A stretch of 64,000 nt of DNA from Paracoccaceae bacterium. GTDB lineage: Bacteria; Pseudomonadota; Alphaproteobacteria; Rhodobacterales; Rhodobacteraceae. The notes beneath the pieces are model-generated. The model saw only the letters and a list, made by a program, of their open reading frames with translations. It had not been told where the DNA came from and did not search any database. The translations under genes were made by a program, and so were the position numbers. Below, piece after piece: positions 17,895 through 27,160 of the stretch. The stretch covers positions 245,935-309,934 of the forward strand of contig JAIOJF010000025.1 in NCBI GenBank assembly GCA_019911965.1, read 5' to 3'. Position 1 is the first letter of the stretch; each line of letters opens with the position of its first letter.

Positions 17895-19559
17895 GTGCTT
17901 CCTGTTGCTTTCCTGATCCATCTTGCCGGGGCCGTCATGCTGTTGTTGTGGGCGGTGCGGATGGTGCGCACCGGCGTCGAGCGCGCGCATGGCACCCGGC
18001 TTCGTGCCGCCCTGCGCGGGGCACGCGACGGCACGGCGCAGATGGCGCTGGTGGGGATGATCCTGGCGGTGGTGCTGCAAAGCTCGACCGCGGTGGGCAT
18101 TCTGGCGGCGGGCTTCGTGACCTCGGGCATCCTGACGGTGCCGACCGGCATCGCGGCCCTGTTGGGGGCCGATCTGGGATCGGCGCTGGTGGTCAAGATC
18201 CTGTCGTTCGATCTGTCGGGCTTCATTCCGGTGCTGTTGCTGGTCGGGGCGACGATGTTCCTGAAATTCGATTCCCGCACCATCCGCCAGACCGGGCGGA
18301 TCGTGCTGGGCATCGCCTTCGTGCTGTTGTCGCTGCAGATGGTCGGACAGGCGACCGAGCCGCTGCGCGACAGCCGGTTGCTGCCAGGGCTGGTGGGATA
18401 TCTGCGCGGCGATCCCCTGACCGCCTTTCTGGTGGCGGCGGTGATTGCCTGGCTGGTGCATTCCTCGGTGGCGACGGTTCTGTTGTTTGTCACCTTCGCC
18501 AGCGGCGGGATGCTGCCGCTGGACGTGGCGGTACCGATGGTGCTGGGGGCCAATCTTGGCGGTGGCATCATCGCCGTCTGGCTGACCCGCGACATGGAGC
18601 TTGAGGCGCGCCGCATCCCCCTTGGCAACCTGATCTTTCGCGGCTCGGCGGCGCTGCTGATGCTAACGGTGACAGAGATCGTCGACCTGCCGATCACGCT
18701 TCTGGGCGGCACCGAGCCGGTGCAACTGGTCAACTTCCATCTGGCGTTCAACTTCGTGCTGGTGCTGCTGGCGCTGCCATTCGTGCGCCCGATGGAGCGG
18801 TTGGCGACAATGCTGCTGCCCGATCCGCCCGCCGAGGCCGACCACGACGACCTGGTGCCGATCGTCAGCACGCTGGATCGCAGCGCGGTCGGCAATCCCG
18901 CACTTGCACTGGCCAGTGCGAAGCGTGAATTGCTGCGCATGGGCGAGACCGTGGCGGCGATGTACCGCCCGGTGATGGAGTTGATGGATGGCGGCAATGC
19001 GGCGAAGATCGCGCAGATCCGGGCGCTGGGCGAACAGGTCAACCGCAAGCATACCGAGATCAAGCTGTTCATCGCCGAACTGAACCGTGGCGAGTTGACC
19101 GAGCGCGAGGAACGCCTTGGCGCCGAGTTGACGGATTTCTCGATCAATCTGGGACATATCGGCGATGAGATCGCGCGCAACCTGCTGACGCTGGCGCAGA
19201 CCCGCGCGCAACAGGGCTTTCGGTTTTCGCCTGCTGGCTGGTCGGAATTGTGCAACCTGCATGCCAGGGTCGAGGCGAACATGCAGATGGCGATGAACGT
19301 GCTGATTTCCGGCGATGTCGATTCTGCGCGGCAATTGGTCAAGGAAAAGGAAACCATGCGCAAGCTGGCCCGCGACAGCCACGACAGCCACCTGGAACGG
19401 CTGCGCAACAGCGATTCCTCCAGTATCGACACCTCCGATATCCACCTGGAAACCGTGCGGGCGCTGAAAGAGATAAACTCGCTGCTGGTCACCGTGGCCT
19501 ATCCGATCCTGACCGAATCCGGGCATCTGCTGGACAGCCGGCTGGCAAAGCCAACCTGA
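17895..19559 (+). CDS. Na/Pi cotransporter-family protein with PhoU-like tail
   Basis: This protein of about 554 residues has roughly eight membrane helices in two related halves with the Na/Pi signature (LQSSTAVGILAAGFVTSG and a second repeat VHSSVATVLLFVTFASGG). A cytosolic helical PhoU-like tail starts around residue 340. I choose the GTG at MLPVAFLIHLAGAV, preceded by AAGGA; the upstream extension is basic and unlike a membrane protein. Family members move phosphate with sodium, in some bacteria outward. Placed between the phn regulator and phnW, it may export phosphate freed by PhnA; this is inference. Confidence 0.85.
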   Translation: MLPVAFLIHLAGAVMLLLWAVRMVRTGVERAHGTRLRAALRGARDGTAQMALVGMILAVVLQSSTAVGILAAGFVTSGILTVPTGIAALLGADLGSALVVKILSFDLSGFIPVLLLVGATMFLKFDSRTIRQTGRIVLGIAFVLLSLQMVGQATEPLRDSRLLPGLVGYLRGDPLTAFLVAAVIAWLVHSSVATVLLFVTFASGGMLPLDVAVPMVLGANLGGGIIAVWLTRDMELEARRIPLGNLIFRGSAALLMLTVTEIVDLPITLLGGTEPVQLVNFHLAFNFVLVLLALPFVRPMERLATMLLPDPPAEADHDDLVPIVSTLDRSAVGNPALALASAKRELLRMGETVAAMYRPVMELMDGGNAAKIAQIRALGEQVNRKHTEIKLFIAELNRGELTEREERLGAELTDFSINLGHIGDEIARNLLTLAQTRAQQGFRFSPAGWSELCNLHARVEANMQMAMNVLISGDVDSARQLVKEKETMRKLARDSHDSHLERLRNSDSSSIDTSDIHLETVRALKEINSLLVTVAYPILTESGHLLDSRLAKPT

Positions 19560-19560
19560 C

Positions 19561-19600
19561 GCATCGCCTCAAACGATGCTTGGATACAAAATAACGATTT
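19561..19600 (+). promoter_or_regulatory. phnW upstream region: small hairpin plus TAACGATTT
   Basis: Directly after the cotransporter stop is an inverted repeat GCATCG-N7-CGATGC (19561-19579). TAACGATTT follows at 19592-19600, in an AT-rich stretch unlike the flanking genes. The second element matches the word before the cotransporter gene. Together they suggest a separate regulated promoter for phnW. I see no convincing Pho box. Confidence 0.4.
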
Positions 19601-19663
19601 TACATATATGAAATGGCATGGAAGAAGCGATCCGTATCGCCAATCCATAACGAGGCCGCGCCG

Positions 19664-20854
19664 ATGTCTTCGCTTCCCAACGATGCCTTCCCCAATCCCG
19701 CAAAGGGCGAACCTTTCCTGCTGACCCCGGGCCCGCTGACCACAGCCTTTTCGGTGAAAGAGGCGATGCTGCGCGACTGGGGTTCGTGGGACGGCGATTT
19801 CCGCGCCATGACCAGGAGCCTGTGCGATCAACTGGTGGCGCTGGCGGGCGATAGGAACGGCGAATTTGTCTGCGTGCCGATGCAGGGATCGGGCAGTTAC
19901 TGTGTCGAGGCGATGCTGGGCACTTTCGTGCCGCGTGACGGCAAGGTGCTGGTGCTGGCCAACGGGGCCTATGGCCTCAGGGCGGCGGAAACCATGCGCT
20001 ACCTTGGCCGCGCCTATACGCTGATCGACAAGGGCGATTACATGCCGCCGCGCGGCGATGAAGTGGCCGCCGCGCTGGCAGCCGACCCCGCGATCACCCA
20101 TGTCATCGCCATTCATTGCGAAACCTCGTCAGGCATCCTGAACCCGGTGGCGGAGATTTCCGAAGCCACCTATGCCGCCGGGCGCAAGCTGCTGGTGGAC
20201 AGCATGTCGGCCTTCGGGGCGATTGATCTGGATGTGAACCATATCCGCTTCGAGGCGATGGTGTCGTCGGCCAACAAATGCATCGAGGGCGTGCCGGGCT
20301 TTGGCTTCGTGATCGCCCGCAAGTCGGAACTTGAGGCCGCAAAGGGCAATTGCCATTCGCTCAGCCTCGATATTCATGCGCAATGGGCCAATCTGGTGAA
20401 AAGCGGGCAGTGGCGCTACACCCCGCCCACCCATGTCGTCGCGGCGTTCCTTGAGGCGTTGCGCCTGCACGAAGCCGAAGGCGGCGTAGCCGGGCGTGGT
20501 GCGCGCTATACCGCCAACCGCGACGTGATGGTGGCGGGGATGCGCGAACTTGGCTTTGAAACCCTGCTGAAGGATCGCTGGTTGTCGCCGATCATCGTCA
20601 CCTTCTTCTGCCCGGCGGATCCGAATTTCGTGTTCGCCGAGTTTTACGAACGCATGAAGGCCAAGGGCTTCATCATCTATCCCGGCAAACTGACCGTGGT
20701 GGACAGCTTCCGCATCGGCTGCATTGGCCGCATGGATGCCGCGATCATGGCCCGCGTGGTGCAGGCCGCGAAAGAGGCCCTTGCCGAAATGAATGTCGCC
20801 TCGGCGGCACCGCCACCGGCAGCGATTGCCGAACGCGCCAAGCTCGCGGCCTGA
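19664..20854 (+). CDS. phnW: 2-aminoethylphosphonate-pyruvate transaminase
   Basis: This 396-residue class V PLP aminotransferase transfers the amino group of 2-aminoethylphosphonate to pyruvate, giving phosphonoacetaldehyde and alanine. The opening FLLTPGPLTTAFSVKEAML with RDWGSWD, the glycine-rich VPMQGSGSYCVEA and the PLP-lysine segment SSANKCIEGVPGFGFVIA are those of PhnW. I use the ATG of MSSLPND, preceded by ACGAGG; the longer frame lacks homology. It begins the run phnW-phnA-phnY-PLP lyase-EamA, with short gaps. Confidence 0.93.
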   Translation: MSSLPNDAFPNPAKGEPFLLTPGPLTTAFSVKEAMLRDWGSWDGDFRAMTRSLCDQLVALAGDRNGEFVCVPMQGSGSYCVEAMLGTFVPRDGKVLVLANGAYGLRAAETMRYLGRAYTLIDKGDYMPPRGDEVAAALAADPAITHVIAIHCETSSGILNPVAEISEATYAAGRKLLVDSMSAFGAIDLDVNHIRFEAMVSSANKCIEGVPGFGFVIARKSELEAAKGNCHSLSLDIHAQWANLVKSGQWRYTPPTHVVAAFLEALRLHEAEGGVAGRGARYTANRDVMVAGMRELGFETLLKDRWLSPIIVTFFCPADPNFVFAEFYERMKAKGFIIYPGKLTVVDSFRIGCIGRMDAAIMARVVQAAKEALAEMNVASAAPPPAAIAERAKLAA

Positions 20855-20889
20855 GCCGCAACGCAGAACAGATCAATAAAGGACTGACA

Positions 20890-22140
20890 ATGACCGATAA
20901 ACCCCGCGCCGCCATCCAAGCGAACGACCGCAGCTATCCCTGGCCGAAGGTGCCCGCCATCGCTATCTGTCTTGATGGCTGCGAGCCGGAATACCTGACC
21001 CAGGCGATTGCCAAGGGGCTGATGCCGGAGCTGAAGCGCATCCGCGAAACCGGCACCGACCGGCTGGCGCATTCGGTGATCCCGTCCTTCACCAACCCCA
21101 ATAACCTGTCGATTGCCACGGGCCGCCCGCCCTCGGTCCACGGTATCTGCGGCAATTACCTGTACGAGCCGGAAACCGGCGAAGAGGTGATGATGAACGA
21201 CGTGCGCTTCCTTCGTGCGCCGACCGTGTTTTTCAAATTCTACGAGGCCGGTGCGCGGGTGGCCATTGTCACCGCCAAGGACAAGCTGCGGGCCTTGCTG
21301 GGCGCGGAACTGCGGTTTGACGAAGATCGCGCGCGGTGCTTTTCGGCGGAACGCTCGGACACATCGACAAGGGCCGAACACGGGGTCGATGCGGCCAGCA
21401 CGTGGCTCGGCATGGCGCAGCCGGATGTCTATTCCGCCGGGCTGTCGGAATTTGTCTTTGCCGCCGGGGTCAAGCTGCTGGCGGACTGGAAGCCCGACCT
21501 GATGTACCTGACCACCACCGATTACGTGCAGCACAAATACGCCCCGCACCAGCCCGAAGCGCAGGCCTTCTACGCCATGTTCGACGGCTATCTCGGCCAG
21601 CTTGACGCGATGGGCGCGGCGATTGTCGTCACCGCCGATCACGGCATGAAGCCCAAGCACGATGCCAAGGGCGATCCGAACGTGATCTATGTGCAGGACC
21701 TGCTGGATGATTGGCTGGGCAAGGCGGCGGCGCGGGTGATCCTGCCGATCACCGATCCTTACGTCGTGCATCACGGGGCCTTGGGCGGCTTCGGCACGGC
21801 CTATCTGCCGAAAGGTGCCGACAAGGCGGATATCATCGCCCGGCTGGCGGCACGGCCCGAATTGCTGGAAGTGATCGACCGCGCCGAAGCGGTGAAGCGG
21901 TACGACCTGCCGGCGGACCGGATCGGCGATATCGTGATGATCTCGACCGAGAACATGACCATCGGCACCTCGGAGCATCGCCACGATCTGGCGGCGCTGA
22001 ACGAACCCCTTCGCAGCCACGGCGGGCTGACCGAACAGGAGGTGCCGTTCATCGTCAACCGCAAGCTGGACCTGCCCGCCGCGCCGGTTTTGCGCAATTT
22101 CGATGCGCTGTTCTACGCCACCACCGCTGCGTCTGCCTAA
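20890..22140 (+). CDS. phnA: Phosphonoacetate hydrolase
   Basis: This 416-residue enzyme of the alkaline-phosphatase superfamily cleaves the C-P bond of phosphonoacetate to acetate and phosphate using two metal ions. The nucleophile region ([27 protein letters not shown]) and metal-binding residues ([31 protein letters not shown]) are in the expected order. It follows phnW by 35 bases. The hydrolytic PhnY/PhnA route releases phosphate independently of a C-P lyase, none of whose genes are in the window. Confidence 0.93.
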   Translation: MTDKPRAAIQANDRSYPWPKVPAIAICLDGCEPEYLTQAIAKGLMPELKRIRETGTDRLAHSVIPSFTNPNNLSIATGRPPSVHGICGNYLYEPETGEEVMMNDVRFLRAPTVFFKFYEAGARVAIVTAKDKLRALLGAELRFDEDRARCFSAERSDTSTRAEHGVDAASTWLGMAQPDVYSAGLSEFVFAAGVKLLADWKPDLMYLTTTDYVQHKYAPHQPEAQAFYAMFDGYLGQLDAMGAAIVVTADHGMKPKHDAKGDPNVIYVQDLLDDWLGKAAARVILPITDPYVVHHGALGGFGTAYLPKGADKADIIARLAARPELLEVIDRAEAVKRYDLPADRIGDIVMISTENMTIGTSEHRHDLAALNEPLRSHGGLTEQEVPFIVNRKLDLPAAPVLRNFDALFYATTAASA

Positions 22141-22150
22141 GGGGAACCTG

Positions 22151-23614
22151 ATGTCTGATCCACGCAGCCGCAAATTCTCGCCCAGACACGAGGCCATGCG
22201 CATCGGCGGTGAAAAGGTCTTCACCGACGAGGTGGTCGAGGTGCGGTATCCCTTCACCAACGAGGTGATCGGCACCGTTCCCGCAGGCAAGGCCGAACAT
22301 GCCGCAAGGGCGTTCGAGATCGCGGCAGCCTACAAGCCGAAACTCAGCCGATACGAGCGCCAGCAAATCCTGTTCCGCGCGGGCGAGTTGATCCGCGAGC
22401 GGCGCGAGGAACTGGCCTATTGGCTGGTGCTGGAACTGGGCATCTGCTGGCAGCATGCTTTGTATGAAACCGGCCGCGCCTATGACGTGTTCTCGCTGGC
22501 CGGGCAGATGGCGATCCTGGATGACGGGCAGATTTTCTCGTGCGATCTGACCCCGCAAGGCAAGGAGCGCAAGATCTTCACCCTGCGCGAACCGGTTCGG
22601 GCGATCTCGGCGATCACGCCGTTCAACCATCCCCTGAACATGGTCAGTCACAAGATCGCACCGGCCATTGCCACCAATAATTGCGTGGTCTGCAAGCCGA
22701 CCGAACTGACACCGCTGACGGCAATCGCGCTGGCCGATATCCTGTACGAGGCCGGTCTGCCGCACCAGATGTTCCAGATCGTCACCGGCTGGCCGAAGGA
22801 TATCGGCGACGAGATGATCACCAACCCCAATATCGACATCATCACCTTCACCGGCGGCGTGCCGGTGGGCAAGTTGATCGCCTCCAAGGCCGGGTACAAG
22901 CGGATGGCGCTGGAACTGGGCGGCAATGATCCCCTTATCATCTGCAATGACCTCGGCGACGCCGATCTGGACCGCGCCGCGACCATCGCGGTGGCCGGGG
23001 CGACGGGCAATTCCGGGCAGCGCTGCACCGCGGTGAAGCGCATTCTGGTGCAGGAATCCGTGGCGGACCGGTTCGTGCCGATGGTGCTGGAAAAGGCCAA
23101 AAAGCTGCGCTTCGGCGATCCGATGGACCCCGAAACCCAGCTTGGCTGCGTGGTGCATGCCGAAGCCGCCGAAGTGTTCGAGCGCCGGGTGCTGGATGCC
23201 GAAAAGAAGGGTGCGAAAATCCTGTACCATCCGGGCCGCAAGGGTGCCTTGCTGCCACCCATCGTGGTCGATCATGTTCCGCATGGCAGCGAATTGGTGA
23301 TGGAGGAAACCTTTGGCCCCATCGTGCCGATCGTGCGGGTGCCGGATGACGATGCCGCCGTGATGGCGATTTCCAATTCGACCCAGTTCGGCCTGTCCTC
23401 GGGCGTCTGTACCAACGATCTGAACCGGGCGATATCTTACGTGAACGGTCTGGATGTCGGCACGGTGAATATCTGGGAACAGCCCGGCTACCGGATCGAA
23501 ATGTCGCCCTTCGGCGGCATCAAGGACAGCGGCAATGCGGTGAAGGAGGGCGTGCTGGAGGCGATGAAGTTCTTCACCAACGTCAAGACCTACTCGTTGC
23601 CCTGGCCGCGCTAG
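22151..23614 (+). CDS. phnY: Phosphonoacetaldehyde dehydrogenase
   Basis: This 487-residue NAD-dependent aldehyde dehydrogenase oxidises phosphonoacetaldehyde to phosphonoacetate. The motif [18 protein letters not shown], the catalytic Glu in [10 protein letters not shown] and the catalytic Cys in [12 protein letters not shown] are all present. The start MSDPRSRKF follows AGGGGAACCTG and lies ten bases after phnA. Context between phnA and the PLP lyase makes the substrate assignment strong, more than the sequence alone would. Confidence 0.92.
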   Translation: MSDPRSRKFSPRHEAMRIGGEKVFTDEVVEVRYPFTNEVIGTVPAGKAEHAARAFEIAAAYKPKLSRYERQQILFRAGELIRERREELAYWLVLELGICWQHALYETGRAYDVFSLAGQMAILDDGQIFSCDLTPQGKERKIFTLREPVRAISAITPFNHPLNMVSHKIAPAIATNNCVVCKPTELTPLTAIALADILYEAGLPHQMFQIVTGWPKDIGDEMITNPNIDIITFTGGVPVGKLIASKAGYKRMALELGGNDPLIICNDLGDADLDRAATIAVAGATGNSGQRCTAVKRILVQESVADRFVPMVLEKAKKLRFGDPMDPETQLGCVVHAEAAEVFERRVLDAEKKGAKILYHPGRKGALLPPIVVDHVPHGSELVMEETFGPIVPIVRVPDDDAAVMAISNSTQFGLSSGVCTNDLNRAISYVNGLDVGTVNIWEQPGYRIEMSPFGGIKDSGNAVKEGVLEAMKFFTNVKTYSLPWPR

Positions 23615-23634
23615 GGGATTGTCCGGGGGGGCGC

Positions 23635-24984
23635 ATGAAGATCACGCATACCGAAGGCGAATCGAATACATCAGACGCCCGCCGCGCCTGGTCTGCCGGG
23701 CAGATGGACAATGCCACGCGCGATCTGTTGTCGCGCGATGCCGATGCCTTCCTGCATCAATCCCTGTCCAGCCCCTGCGTGTCCACCATCGCCAAGGCCG
23801 AAGGCATCTGGATCGAGGATGTCGCCGGGCGGCGCTACATGGATTTTCACGGCAATTCGGTGCATCACATCGGTTACGGCCATCCCCGCCTGATTGCCGC
23901 GATCAAGGACCAGCTTGATGCGCTGCCCTTCGCGCCGCGCCGCTTCACCAATGAACCCGCCGTACAACTGGCGGAAAAGCTGGGGCAAATCGCGCCCGGT
24001 GATCTGAGCAAGGTTCTGTTCACCACCGGCGGGTCGGACGCCAACGAGGTGGCGCTGAAGATCGCGCGCGCCGCCACGGGGCGGTTCAAGACGATCAGCT
24101 TCTGGGACGCCTTCCACGGTGCCGGGTTCGGTGCGGCCAGTGTCGGCGGCGAGGCGACGTTCCGCAGCCATATTGCTGGGCCGCTGCTGCCGGGGGCCGA
24201 GCATGTGGCACCCTTCAACTGCTATCGCTGCCCGTATAACCATGCCGGCCCGGACACATGCGGGCTGGCCTGCGCCGGCATGATCGACTTCGTGCTGGGG
24301 CGCGAAACCGATGTGGCTGCGGTGATTGCCGAGCCGATGCGGGCAACGCCGGTGGTGCCGCCGCCGGGCTTCTGGAAGGCGGTCCGCGCCGCCTGTGACC
24401 GCCACAATGCCTTGCTTATCCTCGATGAAATCCCCACCGGCCTTGGCAAGACCGGGCGGATGTTCGCGTTCGATCATGACGAGGTGATCCCCGATATCGT
24501 GACGCTGGGCAAGGCGTTGGGCGGTGGCGTGCTGCCGATTGCGGCGGTGATCGCGCGCGCGGATCTTGATGTCTGCGGCGATTTCGCCATTGGCCATTAC
24601 ACCCACGAGAAAAACCCGGTGACCGCCCGCGCCGCGCTGACCACCCTGCAGATCATCGAGGATGAGGGCCTGGTCGAGCGCAGCGCCACGCTCGGGGCAC
24701 ATGCGATGGCCCGCCTGCAGGCCTTCGCGCCGCGCAGCCCATATATTGGCGATGTGCGCGGGCGGGGCCTGATGTTCGGGGTGGAAATCGTCGGGGATCG
24801 CGCCAGCCGCGAGCCTGCCCCGGACCGGGCCGAACGTATCTATTACCGCTGCCTTGAGGCGGGCCTGTCGTTCAAGATCAGCGCCGGTTGCGTGCTGACC
24901 CTGTCGCCGCCCCTGACCATCTCGCGCGACGATCTGGATCGCGCCCTTGCCATCGTGGAAACCGCCATTCTGGCCGAGGCATGA
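23635..24984 (+). CDS. pbfA: Class III PLP enzyme, probable 1-hydroxy-2-aminoethylphosphonate ammonia-lyase
   Basis: This 449-residue fold-type I PLP enzyme has the class III aminotransferase layout: MDFHGNSVHHIGYGHP near 70, FTTGGSDANEVALK near 130, ILDEIPTGLGKTG, and PLP-lysine in VTLGKALGGGVLP. In phnWAY clusters a class III homologue, PbfA, eliminates ammonia from (R)-1-hydroxy-AEP to give phosphonoacetaldehyde. Location between phnY and a transporter supports that assignment. A four-Cys segment (CYRCPYNHAGPDTCGLAC) is notable. A plain aspartate- or omega-type aminotransferase cannot be excluded. Its stop overlaps the next start (ATGA). Confidence 0.7.
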   Translation: MKITHTEGESNTSDARRAWSAGQMDNATRDLLSRDADAFLHQSLSSPCVSTIAKAEGIWIEDVAGRRYMDFHGNSVHHIGYGHPRLIAAIKDQLDALPFAPRRFTNEPAVQLAEKLGQIAPGDLSKVLFTTGGSDANEVALKIARAATGRFKTISFWDAFHGAGFGAASVGGEATFRSHIAGPLLPGAEHVAPFNCYRCPYNHAGPDTCGLACAGMIDFVLGRETDVAAVIAEPMRATPVVPPPGFWKAVRAACDRHNALLILDEIPTGLGKTGRMFAFDHDEVIPDIVTLGKALGGGVLPIAAVIARADLDVCGDFAIGHYTHEKNPVTARAALTTLQIIEDEGLVERSATLGAHAMARLQAFAPRSPYIGDVRGRGLMFGVEIVGDRASREPAPDRAERIYYRCLEAGLSFKISAGCVLTLSPPLTISRDDLDRALAIVETAILAEA

Positions 24985-25817
24985 GCGCCTTCGCCCTTGG
25001 TATCGTGCTGTTCTCGGCATTTCTGCATGCCGGCTGGAATGCGATGCTGAAGGCGGTGGATGACCGCGCCGGGGTGCTGGGGGCGGTGTCGCTGGCGCAT
25101 GCCCTGGCGGGGGTGGTGCTGATTGCCATATCGCCAATGCCCGCAATGGCAAGCTGGCCGTCGATCATCGTCTCGACGCTGGTGCATTACGGCTACTACC
25201 TCTTGTTGTTTCGCGCCTATCGCCACGGCGATCTCAGTCAGGTTTACCCCATCTCGCGCGGGCTGGCACCGGCCTTCGTTGCGCTGGGGGCTTATGTGCT
25301 GATCGGCGAGGCGCTGGCACCGATGGCGGTGGCGGGGCTGGTGGCGATCACGGGCGGAATCAGCCTGCTGGCGTTGCAGCGCGGAGCAGCCTCGGCCTCG
25401 GGGTCTGCGCTGGGACTTGCGGTGTTGCTGGGCCTGTGCATCGGCACCTATTCCACGGCGGATGGCATCGGCATACGGATGTCGGGAACCGCCACCGGCT
25501 ATATGGGCTGGCTGTTCTTGTGCGAGGCCCCGGTGCCGCTGGCGATTGCGCTGAACCGCCGCCGCAACCGGGGCCGGTTCGCGCCGCGCACGCTGATCCT
25601 GGGGATGCTGGGAGGTGCGGCGGCGGTGACCGCCTATGCGCTGGTTCTGTACGTGAAAACCATCGCGCCGCTTGGTGCCGTGTCGGCGGTGCGCGAATCC
25701 AGCGTCATCATCGCCGCGCTGATCGGGGTGTTCGTGTTCCGCGAACGGCCCTGGCAGGGGCGTATTCTGGCGGCGCTGGTGGTGACCGGCGGAGTTCTGG
25801 CGCTTTCGTTCGCGTAA
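24981..25817 (+). CDS. EamA/DMT-family transporter
   Basis: This 278-residue protein has about ten hydrophobic helices in two EamA repeats (SAFLHAGWNAMLKAV; the second with APLGAVSAVRESSVIIAALIGVFVFRERP). The ATG overlaps the stop of the preceding PLP enzyme, so the two are translationally coupled; the longer frame upstream is antisense-like noise. DMT carriers export amino acids and related metabolites. Cluster position suggests movement of a phosphonate-pathway product such as alanine; this is inferred. Confidence 0.83.
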   Translation: MSAFALGIVLFSAFLHAGWNAMLKAVDDRAGVLGAVSLAHALAGVVLIAISPMPAMASWPSIIVSTLVHYGYYLLLFRAYRHGDLSQVYPISRGLAPAFVALGAYVLIGEALAPMAVAGLVAITGGISLLALQRGAASASGSALGLAVLLGLCIGTYSTADGIGIRMSGTATGYMGWLFLCEAPVPLAIALNRRRNRGRFAPRTLILGMLGGAAAVTAYALVLYVKTIAPLGAVSAVRESSVIIAALIGVFVFRERPWQGRILAALVVTGGVLALSFA

Positions 25818-25850
25818 TAGCGGCATTTTGTTGCTGAAATCTATGCAGCC

Positions 25851-25874
25851 ATAAGATAAATAGATTGTACTTAT
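25851..25874. promoter_or_regulatory. ATAAGATAAA...CTTAT element before phnS
   Basis: In the 223-base gap before the importer genes, ATAAG (25851-25855) and CTTAT (25870-25874) face each other across 14 bases. The decamer ATAAGATAAA is identical to one upstream of the first FAD-GcvT gene. The gap is AT-rich here and carries no convincing sigma-70 pair. Probable operator for a regulator shared within the island. Confidence 0.42.
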
Positions 25875-26040
25875 TCATGAAACGCCCGCAAAATTTTCCT
25901 TGGTGAAGGTTTCCCCGATGTGTCACTTTGCTGCTGCAAGACATTCGCAAAAGGAACCTGCCAAACCACGGGGGAACCGCCGGGGAAAACCGGACCGAAT
26001 GAATCCGACATGAATCTTCCAACCCAACAGGGGAATGACT

Positions 26041-27069
26041 ATGACCATGAAGAAAACTCCCATTCTGCGCCTGACCGTCGCGGCCTCGGCATTGTTCGCG
26101 ACTGCCGCGTTCGCCGAGACCGAACTGACAGTCTACACCGCGATCGAGGCCGAAGACCTTGCCCGCTACGCCGCCACCTTCAACGAGGATCACCCCGACA
26201 TCAAGATCAACTGGGTGCGTGATTCGACCGGTGTTGTCACCGCCAAGCTGCTGGCGGAAAAGAACAATCCGCAAGCCGATGTGGTCTGGGGCCTGGCCGC
26301 GACCTCGCTTCTGGTGCTGAAAACCGAAGATATGCTGATGCCCTATGCCCCGGCCGGGCTGGACAAGCTGTCCGCCAATTTCCGCGACAGCGACAACCCG
26401 CCGTCCTGGGTTGGCATGGACGCCTGGGTTGCGGCCGTTTGCTACAACACGGTTGAAGGCGGCAAGCTGGGCCTGACCGCGCCGACAAGCTGGATGGACC
26501 TGACCAAGCCGGAATATGCCGGCCATGTGGTGATGCCGAACCCGGCCTCGTCGGGCACCGGCTTCCTGGACGTGTCGTCCTGGCTGCAGATCTTCGGTGA
26601 AGAAAAGGGCTGGGAATACATGGACGCCCTGCACCAGAATATCGCCGCCTACACGCATTCCGGCTCCAAGCCCTGCAAGATGGCCGCTGCGGGTGAAACC
26701 GTGATCGGCGTCTCGTTCGCCTTCCGTGGTGCGAAGTCGAAAGCCGCCGGCGCGCCGATCGAGATCATCATCCCGACCGAAGGCGTTGGCTGGGACATGG
26801 AAGCCATCGGCATCGTGGCCGGTACTGCCAAGGAAGAAGCTGCGAAAACGCTGGTTGACTGGACCATCACTCCCAAGGCGATGGAAATGTACAATGTCGG
26901 CTATGCCGTGGTCGGCATTCCGGGTATCGCCAAGCCGGTCGAGCACTTCCCCGAAGGCATCACCGACGCGATGATCGACAACGATTTCGAATGGGCCGCG
27001 AACAACCGTGACCGGCTGCTGAGCGAATGGTCCAAGCGGTACGACACCAAGTCGGAACCCAAGGGCTGA
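26041..27069 (+). CDS. phnS: 2-aminoethylphosphonate ABC transporter, binding protein
   Basis: This periplasmic binding protein of about 342 residues has a signal peptide ending at TAAFA-ET. The mature part is a Fe(III)/AEP-type substrate-binding domain (ELTVYTAIEAEDLARYAATFNEDHP). It matches the putative AEP-binding proteins accompanying PhnT/PhnU permeases. Of three clustered ATGs I prefer the one seven bases after CAGGGGA. A strong hairpin follows the gene, fitting higher expression than the membrane components. Confidence 0.9.
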   Translation: MTMKKTPILRLTVAASALFATAAFAETELTVYTAIEAEDLARYAATFNEDHPDIKINWVRDSTGVVTAKLLAEKNNPQADVVWGLAATSLLVLKTEDMLMPYAPAGLDKLSANFRDSDNPPSWVGMDAWVAAVCYNTVEGGKLGLTAPTSWMDLTKPEYAGHVVMPNPASSGTGFLDVSSWLQIFGEEKGWEYMDALHQNIAAYTHSGSKPCKMAAAGETVIGVSFAFRGAKSKAAGAPIEIIIPTEGVGWDMEAIGIVAGTAKEEAAKTLVDWTITPKAMEMYNVGYAVVGIPGIAKPVEHFPEGITDAMIDNDFEWAANNRDRLLSEWSKRYDTKSEPKG

Positions 27070-27093
27070 TCTGTTGATCTCAGTCTGAAACCA

Positions 27094-27120
27094 GGGGGCG
27101 CTGCGCGTTGTGGCGCCCCC
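27094..27120 (+). repeat. Intercistronic stem-loop after phnS
   Basis: An 8-bp perfect GC stem (27094-27101 with 27113-27120) lies between the binding-protein and ATPase genes, without a T-run. Such structures commonly stabilise the upstream mRNA and partly reduce readthrough. Confidence 0.65.
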
Positions 27121-27160
27121 GACCGTTCAACCACCCAATATCCGAACCGGAAAGCCAGCC

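Noticed and set aside
17766..18461. Upstream extension of the LysR frame on the minus strand, making a 526-residue product
   Set aside because: The added part is Gln/Arg/His-rich antisense of the Na/Pi transporter. LysR homology starts at MRYVQLRAF.
17822..19492. 556-codon minus-strand frame
   Set aside because: Complete antisense shadow of the Na/Pi cotransporter, Ser/Arg-rich, no recognisable motif.
25818..26040. Pho box upstream of the AEP importer
   Set aside because: No pair of CTGTCAT-like direct repeats with Pho spacing was visible. The ATAAG pair fits a LysR site better.
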